The position numbers and the translations under genes were made by a program. This document shows, piece after piece, positions 44,810 to 56,800 of a stretch of DNA of 64,000 nucleotides. The notes under the pieces were generated by a model that was given only the letters and a program-made list of their open reading frames with translations, did no database searches and was not told where the DNA came from. Within the stretch, counting starts at the first letter, position 1, and each line of letters opens with the position of its first letter. Origin of the DNA: Desmodesmus armatus (taxonomy: Eukaryota > Chlorophyta > Chlorophyceae > Sphaeropleales > Scenedesmaceae); the NCBI GenBank assembly GCA_007449985.2, contig VIIQ02000679.1:449001-513000 (forward strand). Reading direction: 5' to 3'.

Positions 44810-47800
44810 TCAGCGGCGCATGGTGAAGTACGCACGCAGCAGCTCCAGCTTCCTGTCTGCCTCATTGTCATGTGCAACCCCAGAGGGGCCTGCACCACCA
44901 GCATGTGTCACCCCTGCTGCTGCCTGGGCAGGCCCCATCGGTCCAGCCACACCGTCTGCTCCCTCTGCTGTCTGGTCACCATCCTCCACTATCTCTGTCT
45001 GGCCATGATTCAGGAAGCGCTGCGCAGAGGCCGCCACGTACCTGGAATGCAAATGTACAACAGAAAGGCGACAATGATATGCAGGTTGATGCTGTCACAG
45101 TTGTGGGGTGCACCAGCTACAGGCGTAGAGGAATGTACAGCAGATGTTGCTGTTGCTGGTGCTGCTGACATATCATTCTGAGAAGGTACGCGGCATACCT
45201 ATGCCACTAATCAAATGCCATTTGTGGCACAGATGTACTCAGTACACCAGGCTGGCTACTGGCCCAAGCTTCACATGCCATGTATGTGTGCCGATTGGCC
45301 CCAGCAGCGCGTGTGCTGCAAGGCTGTACCACTGCCCAGGGCCTCACCGTGGGGCCGTGGGTACTGGTATTACATCATAAATGGAGCAGGCCCCCTACCT
45401 GTCATGCAGCAGGCTGTTGAAGCTGCCCTTGACCACCGGGAACTTGACATGCTGCTCATGCTTCTGCCCATACCGGTGGATGCGGGACAGCACCTGGATG
45501 ACACAACACAGCACAGCATGTCACAAAGGCTCTGATGTCAATCAGGATTGATATGGATGATTGAAACTTGGATGCTGAGTGGTAAATTTGACTAGGATTC
45601 AAATCACAACTTGTGGCTGCCTGCTAGTTACGGTGGCCCACTGATTCCCGCACCCACCCACCCACCTGATGCAGGACTGGCTCGCTCAGCACGGGGTCGC
45701 ACACGATCATGTGGTGTGCGTTGGTCAAGTTGATGCCAAACGCCTGCTGCTGATCCTGCTCAGAACAAAAAGTAGGCAGGAGCACACAAAGGAGCAGCGC
45801 ATGGCCATAAAGGTAGAGCATGAAGCAGGCTGGAAGGACACAGCATTCAACACCATCGACACCAACTGTGGATTCCATTTGTTGCAGCCAGGTTCCAGCA
45901 TCTTCAAGGCAGATGGTCGGTTTGCTAACGCGGGCGCGCCGTGGCATTTCAAGCGGTTGCCTCACAGCTGACAGACACCACCAGCTGAGTGAACACTGTA
46001 GCACATATTTGGCAGCTTTGAACCGGGGCGTGCCAGTCATGACCCTCCAAAACACGCTTTGGATCAACACTGGTTGCAGACCCTGCAGACTTGCATGGCA
46101 CTCAGCTTGAGGTCCTTGCCACCGTGCATACATGTGAAGCTCGCTGCTCTTGTGATCGAGGTGGCGCCTTAGGTGGGACCGTTGCATTGGAGGGACATGG
46201 TTTGGGTCCCTGAGCTTACATGGTGCCACCAGCCTGGGGCTGGGTCTTTCGGGAATCTCAATGTAACGAACAATGAGTGAGTGAGTGAAGCTTACCAGCA
46301 GGTTGAGCACCAGCACTTGCGCCTCATTTTCCTTGAAGCGTGTCAGCCCCTCCTGCCGCTTGCGGGTGCGCGTCTTGTGGCCCCCAGGCCTCTCCTCACA
46401 CTCCTCCCAAGTCTTGAGATCCAGGTGCTCATGGCGGATCTTGAGCAACCACAGCATGTCAATCACCTCCCAGTACAGCAGCTTGTTTGCCGTCACCACC
46501 ACCACCTGCAGGCATCAAGCATTGCACCCTCCACTTATGCCGCATGAAAAGGTTAGGCAAACAAGCCGGGTGAGGAAGCCATACTACAGTGCAAGGCTTC
46601 AAATTTACATGCCTTATGTTGGTGAATGCCACTATGCAGATATGTTCATGAGCCCCAAGCACGTGGTTGTGAACGTCTCAGAAGACTGGAGACAGTAGTT
46701 CAGCAGGCTGCTCAAAGCAGCTCCATCACACAGCACGTAAATTGTCCTTTGAGGGGCACCATAGTCTGTAGTACCGACTGATTGTGGTCACCTGCTCGTC
46801 CTTGAGGTCATCACTGAGCAGCAGTCCAGCCAGTCCAGCCAGGAGCGACCCGTACTTGAGCTCAGCGCGGCTCAGTTGGTCCTCTGCAGCCTTCCTGTGG
46901 GGTATCAGAGCAGCACAAACAGCCCCAAGTTTGGGCATGGGAGCCCAATGCACTGTTTTAAATCAAACGTCATGGCTCAGGTCCAAGTCACTGACTGGCC
47001 CGGCCACGGGTAGGCGGCCACAATGATGTGATCTGGAGACCATGTACCATTGGTTGGACTGCTATGCTTGGGATATTTTGCAGGGCCCCATTATCCGATG
47101 ATGGCAGGGAGGTGGGGGCTTAGGATCATCATGATGGTAGATACCATCACTATCACCATCACTTGGCAAGTCAGCACACAGACACCAAGCCACCATGATC
47201 GCTCTGATCAGTGCATAGCAACAGCAGATGCTCACTCAGCCAGCTCCCGTGTCTGCTGCACCAGGTCGCACACTTCAGGGTAGGTGCGCACACGCAGCGT
47301 GTCCAACTTGTCCTGCAGCTCAACTTGTCGCTCCTGCAGTATCCACAAAGACCCTGATGTCAGCACCACCGGCGTGATCACGTGCACTGCACTTGCAGTT
47401 GGCTATACATCCACCGTCAACCAGAACAGCTTTCTGCATGCGCAGATTTGCCAGACACCTGTTGCATAGGCGATGTGCATGAAAACCTACGTTGGCGCCG
47501 CTGCACATGGAATCTTTCAATAAAGTGCAAGTAAAGCGGCACGAGCAATAAGGGGCAACATTTCTCTGAGTGAGAGGTACCCACCTCAAGCATGGTCTCT
47601 GATATGCTGCTGACGCGGGGTGCAAGCTTAGCGGCAGCTGTCAGAAGTGTTTGAGCTGCAGCAAGTGCTGCACGTGCCGCCTTGTGCTCCGCCCGCAGCT
47701 GTTTCAGCAGCTTCACCAGGGCTGACTCGGAGTCCAGCATGGTGTTGAACTCACTGTCGAACTACAGCGCATCACAATGTGTGGTTGAGCCGTTCCCACG

Positions 47801-50800
47801 GGACAGTCGGGCAGCAGGGCAGGTTGCTCGAGGTTTGGTGGGTCACCTTCATGCATGCATATTCAGAACATGGCAGTCCCAGCGCCACATGCAAGACACA
47901 TCATGATGTTGCTGCCAAGCCCGATCCTTCAAAGTTCAATGTGTGCCATTAGCCAAAGTCACAAAGAGACAGTTGTATACAACACATGCGAATGATTTCA
48001 AGGTGCTACATACATCATGCATGTTCGCCACCTACCGGCAGCTGCAGCCTCACACCCTCCAGTATGAAGAAGATGCCGTCCTGGTCAGCGACCCACATGT
48101 CCATCCTCCCCATCACATAGGGCAGCTTCATTCCGCGCAGCAAGTGCCTTGTCTTCCAACACTTCAGGTAGTGCTCATCTGCCTTCTTGGCCACAGCAAG
48201 CAACTCCGCGTATCTGTTCAGCTCATGGGCAGGCACCAGACCAGTCTCCTCTGGAAAGCATAGGAAACAGAAGAAACACACTTGCGTACTGAGTACTGAC
48301 AATAACATGGGCTGAAGAGGAGCTGCGGGAGTACTACACCAGCAGCACTGATCCATAATCCACATGCAGCAGACCCACGTGGATGCCGCAGTACACTGTG
48401 TGCGGTGTTCGTCCCCTGGACCACTTCAGTAGACTTCCCCATTGCAGTCCATGCCATCAGCCAGGCACGCTTTGAGTCACTTCTCCCACTGAGAACCTAT
48501 GTTCGCTGGGGAAACGTAAGTGTTGGTGCGGCAGATGCTGAAAACAGTGCACCACTTGCGCATGTGTGCCAATGAAGGCATGCCCCATACCTGCTTCAGG
48601 AACCTCTTCCAGCGCGCTTGTGGCCTTCTCCAGCGCGTCACGCTGGTGCTTGAGTGCCTTGAACCACTGCACCATCTCTCCAGCACCCAATCCTGGCCCT
48701 GCTGCCGCCTCGATCTGCTCCCACTGCTCCTGAGTGCCGCACAGCTGCTGCAGCTGGGCATCTGCTGCTTGGCAATCCACTGCCTGGAAGGCCTGAGGGG
48801 CCTCTGAACTCACCCACAGTTGACTGCACTTCCTCTGCTGCGTCCTGCACCTGCAGCGACAGCCCCACCAGAGGCACAGGGACGACAACCTCCAGCACTG
48901 AGGGGTCCTCCATCTTCACCCGTGCACCACCGCCTGCTGCAGCTGCAGCCTGCGGCATGTGCAGATCCCTGTTCAAACTCTTCAGGAATGTGTATGCGGT
49001 TGTGAAGTCCTGCACAGCGGCTGCATACACCTGGCGGGGCCTGTTGTAGCCACCAAAGGCCTTGTGCATGTTGTACATGGACCCTGCCGCTACCCCAGCT
49101 TGCTCGGCCAGCTGCCTGCTTCTGCTGTCCAGCTGCTCCAGTGTCAGGGGCTGCCTGCTGCCGATGTGGTCAAGCTCATAGATGGGAAGCTGCTCCAGAC
49201 TGTGCAGCGCCTCCCGCAGCACACGGCGCGCATCTGCAACATGCAGAAGTCAGGGGTGAACAGGGCAGGCAGCAACAGCTTTGCTAAGTTTGCACACACC
49301 CCGACATGCACACCTGGCAAAAACCCACCAAAGCATGTCAGGAGCAGGTCTTCAAGACGTGATGCAGTATTGATGACAAGTGTGCATGTCAAGGTGCAGG
49401 TAAACCCTGGTGACGACCCTGTGTCTTGACATTGCGCGTTGGATCGATGCCGCATGCAGGTTGCACTCTGTGTGGCCAAGTGACTTTTGTTGGCCATGAT
49501 TGGCCACAACAGTGACCTTGACAATAACGCAGAGCATGCGCACAGACATCCTGGACGAAGCTCCAGGTCGCATGCTATCGCTCTTGATCAGGCACATGCC
49601 AAGTGACGGTGTGTATGAGAAACACATGTCCTTCACATGTTGATTTGACAACCTATCAGGATGTTTCTAATACAAAGTTTGAGCCATGCCTGGACGCCCC
49701 GTAGGGAGACAACGAGGCTCGTGAAACAACTACCATACATACATACACACGCACAACGAATGCATACACACAGGCGCACACCTGATGGGTTTGTCCCTCT
49801 GAGCTTTGTTGCCAGCTCATAATCTGTCCAAGCCAGCTGGCATGCCTTGTGAAGGATCTCCAAGAGCACTGCGTCCTTGATGATTCCAGCCATAGAGTCC
49901 TGTGGGCACACCTCCGTCCACTTGCCGTGACGCATGGGCAGTGCAGCAGCACTGAGTGCCCCATAGGCGTACATGTTGTCTGCGTCTACCTGCAGCTGCC
50001 CGTTGAACTGCGCAACAGGGCAGGCATCAGGAGGGGGACACCTGTCAAACCTGAGTGCTTATGATTGTCCCGCCCCGCCATCACATGTTTCCCAACCGAA
50101 TCAGGTGCCAAAGGGCATTTTTGATAGCAGTCAACTCATTTTTTTTCCAAGCAAACACAACTACTTGGGCTGTTCTGTAGCAGGTGCTTTCAGTTTCAGG
50201 CTCCACAGGGGCTTGGGCAGCTTGCTGCTGCGCCACAAACATGGTTGTTTTTGTTTTGGACCATGGTCTGGTACCAGAGCGAGAAGCAGACAGGGTATCC
50301 TGGGTCACGCTGATGGAACCGTCTGACACCGGCTGCTTTGCACTGTGTGCTACTTTGCACAAGCTTGCAGGAACACAACACTAACTGGCAATGCCAACCC
50401 ACCTGTGGGTGGCTGCTTGCCCCCATCAGGCGATTGTACAGCATGTCAGCCCGCCTAGCTGGCAGCTCCTCTCCAACTGGGACCTTGATAGCCTGCAAGC
50501 AGCATGCAGCACAGCACAACACAGCACTTTATCAGTGTGTAAGGCTGTGATTGAATCAGCATCATGAACACAACATGAGAGGTATGTTTTTGCGCACCTT
50601 CGTCACGGGTAGCACCTTGTACTTGCTGCAACTTGGTGCACATGATCAATCCGCCAACATGCAGCTCAGTACATTGTATCCACCAGCCCACCCAGTAAGC
50701 GGAGTGCTGCTCCTGCCTCAGTTCAAAACACAGTGCGCCAACAGTCATGACACATGCACAGCTGTGGTATGCCATCAATGAGTGTTTGCAGCACCAGCAA

Positions 50801-53800
50801 CAGCACCAAAACCAGCACCATGTATCACATCCAGCAACACAGCCACCTCACCCGCTTGGCTGCGCCCTTCTGCAGTTCCATGATGCAGCTGCAGCACAGC
50901 TTGGGCTTGACCTCAACCACGTGGTGGTGCTGACGGGGCACCGTGAGGCCTTGCCCCTTGATGTCATCGTGGGTGCGCCTGATCAGAAGAGGAGCCACCA
51001 GCTGCACCAGCTCCTGCTGAGCTTGCCCTGAGGTCATTTCCAAACGTCACATAGCAACATGGAAGAAGGAGAATTGTTCCAGTGAGCGAACTGAGCGCCT
51101 GATCATCACACGAAGAGTCAGGGAGCATTTTGGATGGGCCAGCAGCAAATTGCGTCCCGAAGTTCGTCTTGCAGTCCGCTGGAAACAAATGATGGTCTAT
51201 CCGCCTATCTGCCAAGAATGTCGGCATCGCAATTGCGCGCTGTGAAGTTGAACATCGGCCGATGTCGCCCTTCCCTTCGTGCCAAACGCCCAAATCTGCT
51301 GATTTTTAAGCTGTGGGTGTTGGCAGCATTCTCGGACCCTGTCGCACCTGCTGTAGTGCTGCTCGTCTTGTTACCTCGACCAGGCGCGCCCATGGCCCTC
51401 TCCACCAGCGCCTTCACATCGGCAGGCACGTCGCCCAGCTGAGCTGCTTTGGCCCGTCCAGGCAGGCCCTTGGCACTGAGCAGCACCTCCAGCTGTGTGA
51501 CTAGAGCAGCAGCCTCATGGCCAGGAGGGAAGGGCGTGCCTGCAGACATCCGCATGTCACATGCCAGTGGGCCATATGCGCACATGGTGCCAGCTGGTGC
51601 AGCGTTGGCTGTGGGTGTCCACAGACATCTCTCTCCAGTGCTTACAGGACCAACGGACGCGGGGGGTGGGTCCCCTCACTAGCGTTTGAATTGTTGTCCT
51701 GGGTGCCACTTCCCAAGCTTGTCGTCAAGTATGATGACCTTCTATGCAGCACCGCTGTGAGCGCTGTGATGGATCATTACATATGTGCAACAAACCTTGG
51801 GTAGTACTTCAGGATTACCACAGGGTTACACTGGCACCATCTGCTGACCCAATGCATAGACACCAACAGCAAGCAGGCCAGCCCCGTGGGCTGGTCAGGT
51901 ATGAGTAGGCGGCTGCAACTCAGCTTCATAGTTCGAGCGTGCTTTTCTTACCTGACATCACCAATTTGTGCTGCGCTGGTACGGCGCGTGCCAGTTGTGC
52001 CACCTGGCTAAATGATGTGCCCATGTGCTGCACCTCGTCAATGATGAGCCTCTTGAACTCCACCTGAACAGGGCGGCACAGCAGGGGCCACAGCGCTATG
52101 GGTGGCAGCAGCCAGAGCTGATGCAGCTTCAGACGCATACATCAGTCACATCAGTCCAAGTTTCTTAGACATCAGTCTGCAGGATGCATAAGTATCCAGT
52201 GGGCGCGAACTGCCCGTGGCACGGTATGGCCAGGTCCGCGTAGACATATACATGCATACATGTATCGTACGTGTGACATGCGTTAGCCTGATGCAGGCTC
52301 GAGTTATTGCCGTGCACTTGTCACAAGGCTTGGCTAGAAAGATTGCTGGCCCCGGGGTCTGACGCTGTCCTGTGAGGAGTGCATACAGTGCAGGGAGACA
52401 GCTGCCATCGGGCCTGCTGATGTACTACGTGGTTAGTAACCACACGTTAGCTCAGCACACACCTGCATCAAGGGGCTGAAGAGGCGCTTCCCTGTCTCAG
52501 CGCCGCTGCTGCGGGTGTGCGCGCGGCTGTGCGCCATGGATGCCGGTTGTAGGTGGCGGAACTCCTCCTGCTTAGGCAGCATTTGCAGAACACGGAGTGT
52601 AGCATATGTAATCAGGGCACAAGACGTTCCAGCCCCTGAAGTAAGCACTGTCATGCAGTCTACAAGCGCTAGCCTGAAGGTGCCACCAGGCAGTGCCAGT
52701 CACCCTGCATGTGGAGGAAAATGGTGCAGTTGCTCCTTAGCAGACTGGCAGCCACATGCGCTCCAGCCAAGCTGCTGAGACCTATGCTGCTAGTCGACGT
52801 CCTTCCACAGGTCAGGGGGCACAGGTGAGCTGGCGTTCGTCTGCATGCCAAAATAAATACATAGACAGACCCTCTGGCGCAATGTCCATGCTTGCAAGTA
52901 TTATCAGCAGCTTGCAGGCCATCTTGAGAGCTTCATGTGGAAAAGCTTGCTGTGAAAAAAAACTGTTTGTTGTCCCCTAACGAATTGCCCATCATGGACA
53001 TCGGTGGTAGTCCCACACTTACTCATGCATCATCAAAGGACATGATGACCACATCATACTTCAGCAGTGCGGGTATGAACTGGTCCTGAAGGCTACCCAG
53101 GGTGGGGGCCTGCACAGCTGCAGCTGCAGCGTCCGGGTCCTGACCTCGAGCCCTGCAACACTAACACATCACGCAAGCAGTTTTCTTACATGCCAAGCGA
53201 TACTATCACAAGCTAGTAGCTTGTGGCGAACATGCTGTTGTGTCTACACGCTGTAAGGCTGCACCTGGAGCCTCCAGACAGCGTGGTTGTAGAGACAAGG
53301 CTTGCACTGCATGCAACAGCGAACAACGGTTCCTTGTGCCACAGAAAAGACCCTTGAAGACGCACCTTGGAAGCCACATGTTATGTTAAGTGGTTATAGT
53401 AACGTTACTTACTGTGCATCCACCCGTGCTGCCTGTTGTGCTGCTCCATGCTTCTGCATCAGAGCGCCATGTGTGAGGTGCTCCAGCGGCCCGTTTGCAT
53501 CTGAGGACAGCCTCGCAGCCCTGGAAGCACACAGTTAAATCATGGGACACACAGTGCTACCTCAACTTTGAGCGTCGGTGTGTGTAGTACACAGCTGTGA
53601 GAGGTGCTGGGAGGGAGCCCCTGACTGCAGTACAGCATTGCTGACGTCACCTCTGTTGACATCCTTGCTTGCAGTTGAAGCATGGCATACAACAGACCTG
53701 GCCAACCAAGCATGCGGCAGGCCCGGCTACGAGGAACCTGCGACAGTATTGTTGTATCTTTGGCTGCCCATACATAGCTCAGCAGTCTGTAAGCTGTCCC

Positions 53801-56800
53801 GGACATCCTTCATGAGCATGCCACCAACGTACTTTGACTTCCTCAGGCTGTGGTTGGCCACTCCAGTGTAGTGCAGGACAGACAGGTTGCTGTGCACGTG
53901 CAGCTCCTGTCCCCATACATGGCGCGGTGAAGCAGCAGCAGGCAGTACGATGCGCACTTGGTAAGTATTCGAGGCACTGCTGGCAGCAAAGGGCCATGGA
54001 AGGGCCAGCCGGTCTGACGCAAATGCAAATCTTGGCAATAGAGCTAACACTGCAAGCTGCGTAGCTCTCTGATACACTATATGCAGCATGACATGGCATG
54101 GCTGTTCTACACAGCTGCGGTGCCTGGTCAGTGCATATTGCTCACCTCCTGCCACTGCTCAATAATTTTGGGGGAGTATGTTACATGGACATTTTCGCCA
54201 AACAACAATGGCATTGCCCACCAGGATCGAGCCAGGTGAACCTCATAAGTTGTCTCCCCTGCGGTGGTTTGCACCACCTACACCAGGTTGACCAAAGAAG
54301 GCAGAACCACCAGAATTGCAGCAAGTGCCAGCCATGCTAGGAACCTATTGTGTGCAGAGATGAGGGCAGGCAACTATACCAGTGTGGACACAAGAAACAG
54401 AACAAAGTCAGTCAAATACCCATAGTAAGGCCAAGCAAGCGTGCTCTGCGCACTTTCATTTTGTACAAAGTGTGTGCCAGGGCCGACTGTTCGGCATGTT
54501 GAAACACAGTAGCAACACAATCTTGGTCACCCAACTGGACTGAAGCCGGGTCAGCAAAGGCTGGGCAGGCGGTGCGCAGATCATCATACACGGGACATTC
54601 AAGAATGAAGTGCTTTAGATCTTCAACATTGTTGCTGGTGCCAGTACGGGCCAGCACAGCAGCGCGGTTGGCCAGCGAAGCGTCCTGACCAGAGCACAAA
54701 CGACAGATGCGATCCGCCCTTGGGACAGACTCCCTACGCTTGCGACCCTGCTCAATTTCAAGATGTGCAGAGCCAACACGCAACTGCGCCAGGTTTTGTG
54801 CCACGTTGAAAGACAAGCACAACTTCATATGCGGGGCTGCATGGTCTCTAGAGAAAGGATCAAAGCCAGGGTCAAGAGGGTATACCCATGCATGGTGTGT
54901 AAGCCTGTGAATGCCGGCAGACGGTGCAGTGCGAGGGCTGCCTTCTGTAAGACCCTGCCACCTATCACGGAACAGGCCAGCCAAGGCAGCCTGCACAGCT
55001 GACTCCTGCCACCGCTGCTGCAACACCCACTCCAAAGGCTGCTGCCGCCAGCTACTATCAAGGAGCTGCAAGCCAGACATAGTGTGCAACACACCATACG
55101 ACCAGCAACGCTGACAGCCATCCAAGGCCAACATAACGTCCTCGCGCCACACACAACTGGCCAGTGACCTGGGGTCCTCATCACGCGAATCCGACAGCTT
55201 GGTCCACCACCGCGCAGCCAGGACTACCCAGTGGTACATGACGGGAATGCGGTGCAGGTCCCGGTATAATACATCCTTGGCAACCCCTTTGATGGATCCT
55301 GTCATGATCCTCAGGAACGAGGTGTGCACACTCTCGGCTTGTGTGTCGTACGGTGCGGAGTGCAGGCGCTTCACAAACATTGCCGGGCCCCAGATATGCG
55401 ACGCATATGACAACACAGGCTCGACCAAAATATCAAACATTCTGCACTTGATGTCAAACTGGGTGAGGCAAGCCCGACGACAGCGCGTCAGCATGGCATG
55501 CATGGCTTTGCTGCCGGAAACTGCCAGCGCGTCCGACGCCCCCAGAAGCCCCCGAGTGGCATGCACACGCACGCCCAGATACACGTACTCTGATTGCAGC
55601 GCAATTTCACGGCCCCGAAACACAAGGCGAAACCCTGCAGGCACCCTCAAGTGTTGCGGGCGGAAACACACGACACAAGTCTTGTGCGGCGCAAGGTTCA
55701 CCTCCATATCAAACAATGTGCAGAAGACATCAAGCACATCCACGATCTGCTGTATCTCGCAGGCCTCGAAGCTGAGCAACCCCACGTCGTCAGCATACAT
55801 CACGTCAGGCACCTTAAGTCCACTCAGCACTGGCCCTGCCCCCGGCAGCTTGAGCCTGATCAGGTAATGCAGCAACTCAATAAACAGGCCGAACAAGAGG
55901 GGGCTCAGCTCACTCCCCTGCTTTGTGCCAGACACTGTGGGGAAGGCGTCCCCAAGCTCCCCATTGACTGCCACCTGACAGCACACCCGATCATACAACG
56001 CCACCAACATGTCCAGAAAGGGGCCATGCACACCCAACTGTCGACATCGCTCCAACAACAGGTCCCTCCTAACCTTGTCAAAAGCCTTCTTAAAGTCCAC
56101 AAAGACCACATACAAGCGACGGCGGCGATGCTGCGCCACACTGATCAGATGCTGCAGCGTGAAGATGGCATCTAGTGTGCCATGGCCCGGCCTAAAGCCA
56201 CACTGGGTGGGAGCCCGAAGTGACAGGAGTGACGCCAACCGCTCAAAGCGCTGATTCAAGAAGCGATCCAACATGCGGGAAAAGACAGGTGACACAGAGA
56301 TACCTCTGTACTGGTCCCGTACTGCCAGGGCAGCAGGGCTCAGCGACTTCGGCACGGGGACCAACTTGCTGGTGCGCATAACCTCCGGGACACAAGCATT
56401 AGAGAACATGGCCTGCAGCAACCACTGTGCACACTCAACAACGACAGGACAGGCCGGCAGAGGGTCACCACTCGAACCTGTATCACGGACAGGGGCAGCG
56501 GCCAGCCTTAAGAGCTCTCCAGTCAGCCCCTGAGCATCAGGGGCTTTGCCGGCCGGGAGCGCCATGCATTGTTCCACCTCAGCCAGGGTGACATCAGCGT
56601 TAAGTGCAGCCATGGCTGCCTCCTGACCCCGAGGGGCTGCTGCGTACAGCTGCTGCTTGAGAGCGACCTCATCGACAGACAGGGCCTGTGGATGGGGTAT
56701 AATGACATCAGGAACAAAGATGAGGGTGCCCGCCGCCCCTGCACACACCAGCAAAAGTGCAGAAAAACAGCGCAGCCTGTTCAAGCATGGAATGCTCCGT

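Noticed and set aside
45590..45615. GGATTCAAATC resembling a tRNA T-loop
   Set aside because: No matching anticodon arm, D-arm or acceptor stem could be found around it.
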